Of a stretch of 12,745 nt of DNA, positions 12,683 through 12,745 are shown piece by piece. Position 1 is the first letter of the stretch. Every line of letters starts with the position of its first letter. The DNA lies in the NCBI GenBank assembly GCA_001780895.1, contig MFJJ01000023.1:1-12745 (forward strand), written 5' to 3'. This DNA comes from Candidatus Gottesmanbacteria bacterium RIFCSPHIGHO2_01_FULL_46_14 (lineage in GTDB: Bacteria; Patescibacteriota; Microgenomatia; UBA10105; UBA927). Under the pieces are notes generated by a model. It did no database searches. It was given only the letters and a program-made list of their open reading frames with translations, and was not told the origin of the DNA. A program made the position numbers and the translations under genes.

Positions 12683-12745
12683 GGTGGAAAACTTATATTG
12701 CACATGAATTTAATCCACAAAACGAGATAAATTCTTTTTCCTCTT

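Noticed and set aside
12704..12730. ATG at 12704 as start of the riboswitch-controlled gene
   Set aside because: The frame stops after eight codons (TAA at 12728-12730); the true gene must start beyond the window.

Overview
This window looks like chromosome from a reduced-genome bacterium, most likely a Candidate Phyla Radiation (Patescibacteria, Microgenomates-like) member. The reasons are an envelope protein of DUF5667 type, salvage-heavy nucleotide metabolism, an intein-bearing B12-dependent ribonucleotide reductase, almost no Shine-Dalgarno sequences, and promoters whose -10 box sits only 5-6 bases before the start codon. The lineage is inferred; no rRNA or ribosomal protein gene is present to fix it. 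The standard genetic code works throughout.

Left part (1-4970, minus strand, read from 4970 down to 46): a compact six-gene purine/nucleobase salvage operon. Its order is a COG2236-type phosphoribosyltransferase, a xanthine-PRTase-like enzyme, an unrecognised membrane-anchored protein, two related PRTases, and a complete GMP synthase (guaA). Genes overlap or are separated by a few bases. A further gene may begin at the left edge.

Centre (4971-7758): a divergent promoter region in which two opposed sigma-70-like promoters cross over a TTGAC/GTCAA palindrome. To the right lie an archaeal-CMP-kinase-like nucleotide kinase with an altered Walker A motif and a broken Nudix hydrolase. Then come a VapB/AbrB antitoxin, a PIN-domain toxin and an HD-domain hydrolase, all overlapping by 4 bases, and a secreted DUF5667-like protein.

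Right part (7759-12745): a vitamin B12/deoxynucleotide module. A promoter carrying two NrdR-box-like operators with the canonical spacing precedes nrdR. nrdR overlaps nrdJ by 4 bases. NrdJ is a class II (adenosylcobalamin-dependent) ribonucleotide reductase interrupted by a 359-residue LAGLIDADG intein placed directly before the catalytic thiyl-radical cysteine. After a 73-bp double-hairpin repeat comes a PduO-type cob(I)alamin adenosyltransferase, which makes the cofactor NrdJ needs. Its last 17 or so codons run into a cobalamin riboswitch aptamer, followed by a rho-independent terminator; the gene this switch controls lies beyond the window.

Together the genes describe a cell that salvages bases to nucleotides (PRTases, GuaA, kinase), reduces them with a B12 enzyme (NrdJ under NrdR), activates imported B12 (adenosyltransferase), and senses B12 by RNA. 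No CRISPR array, tRNA, rRNA or insertion sequence was seen.
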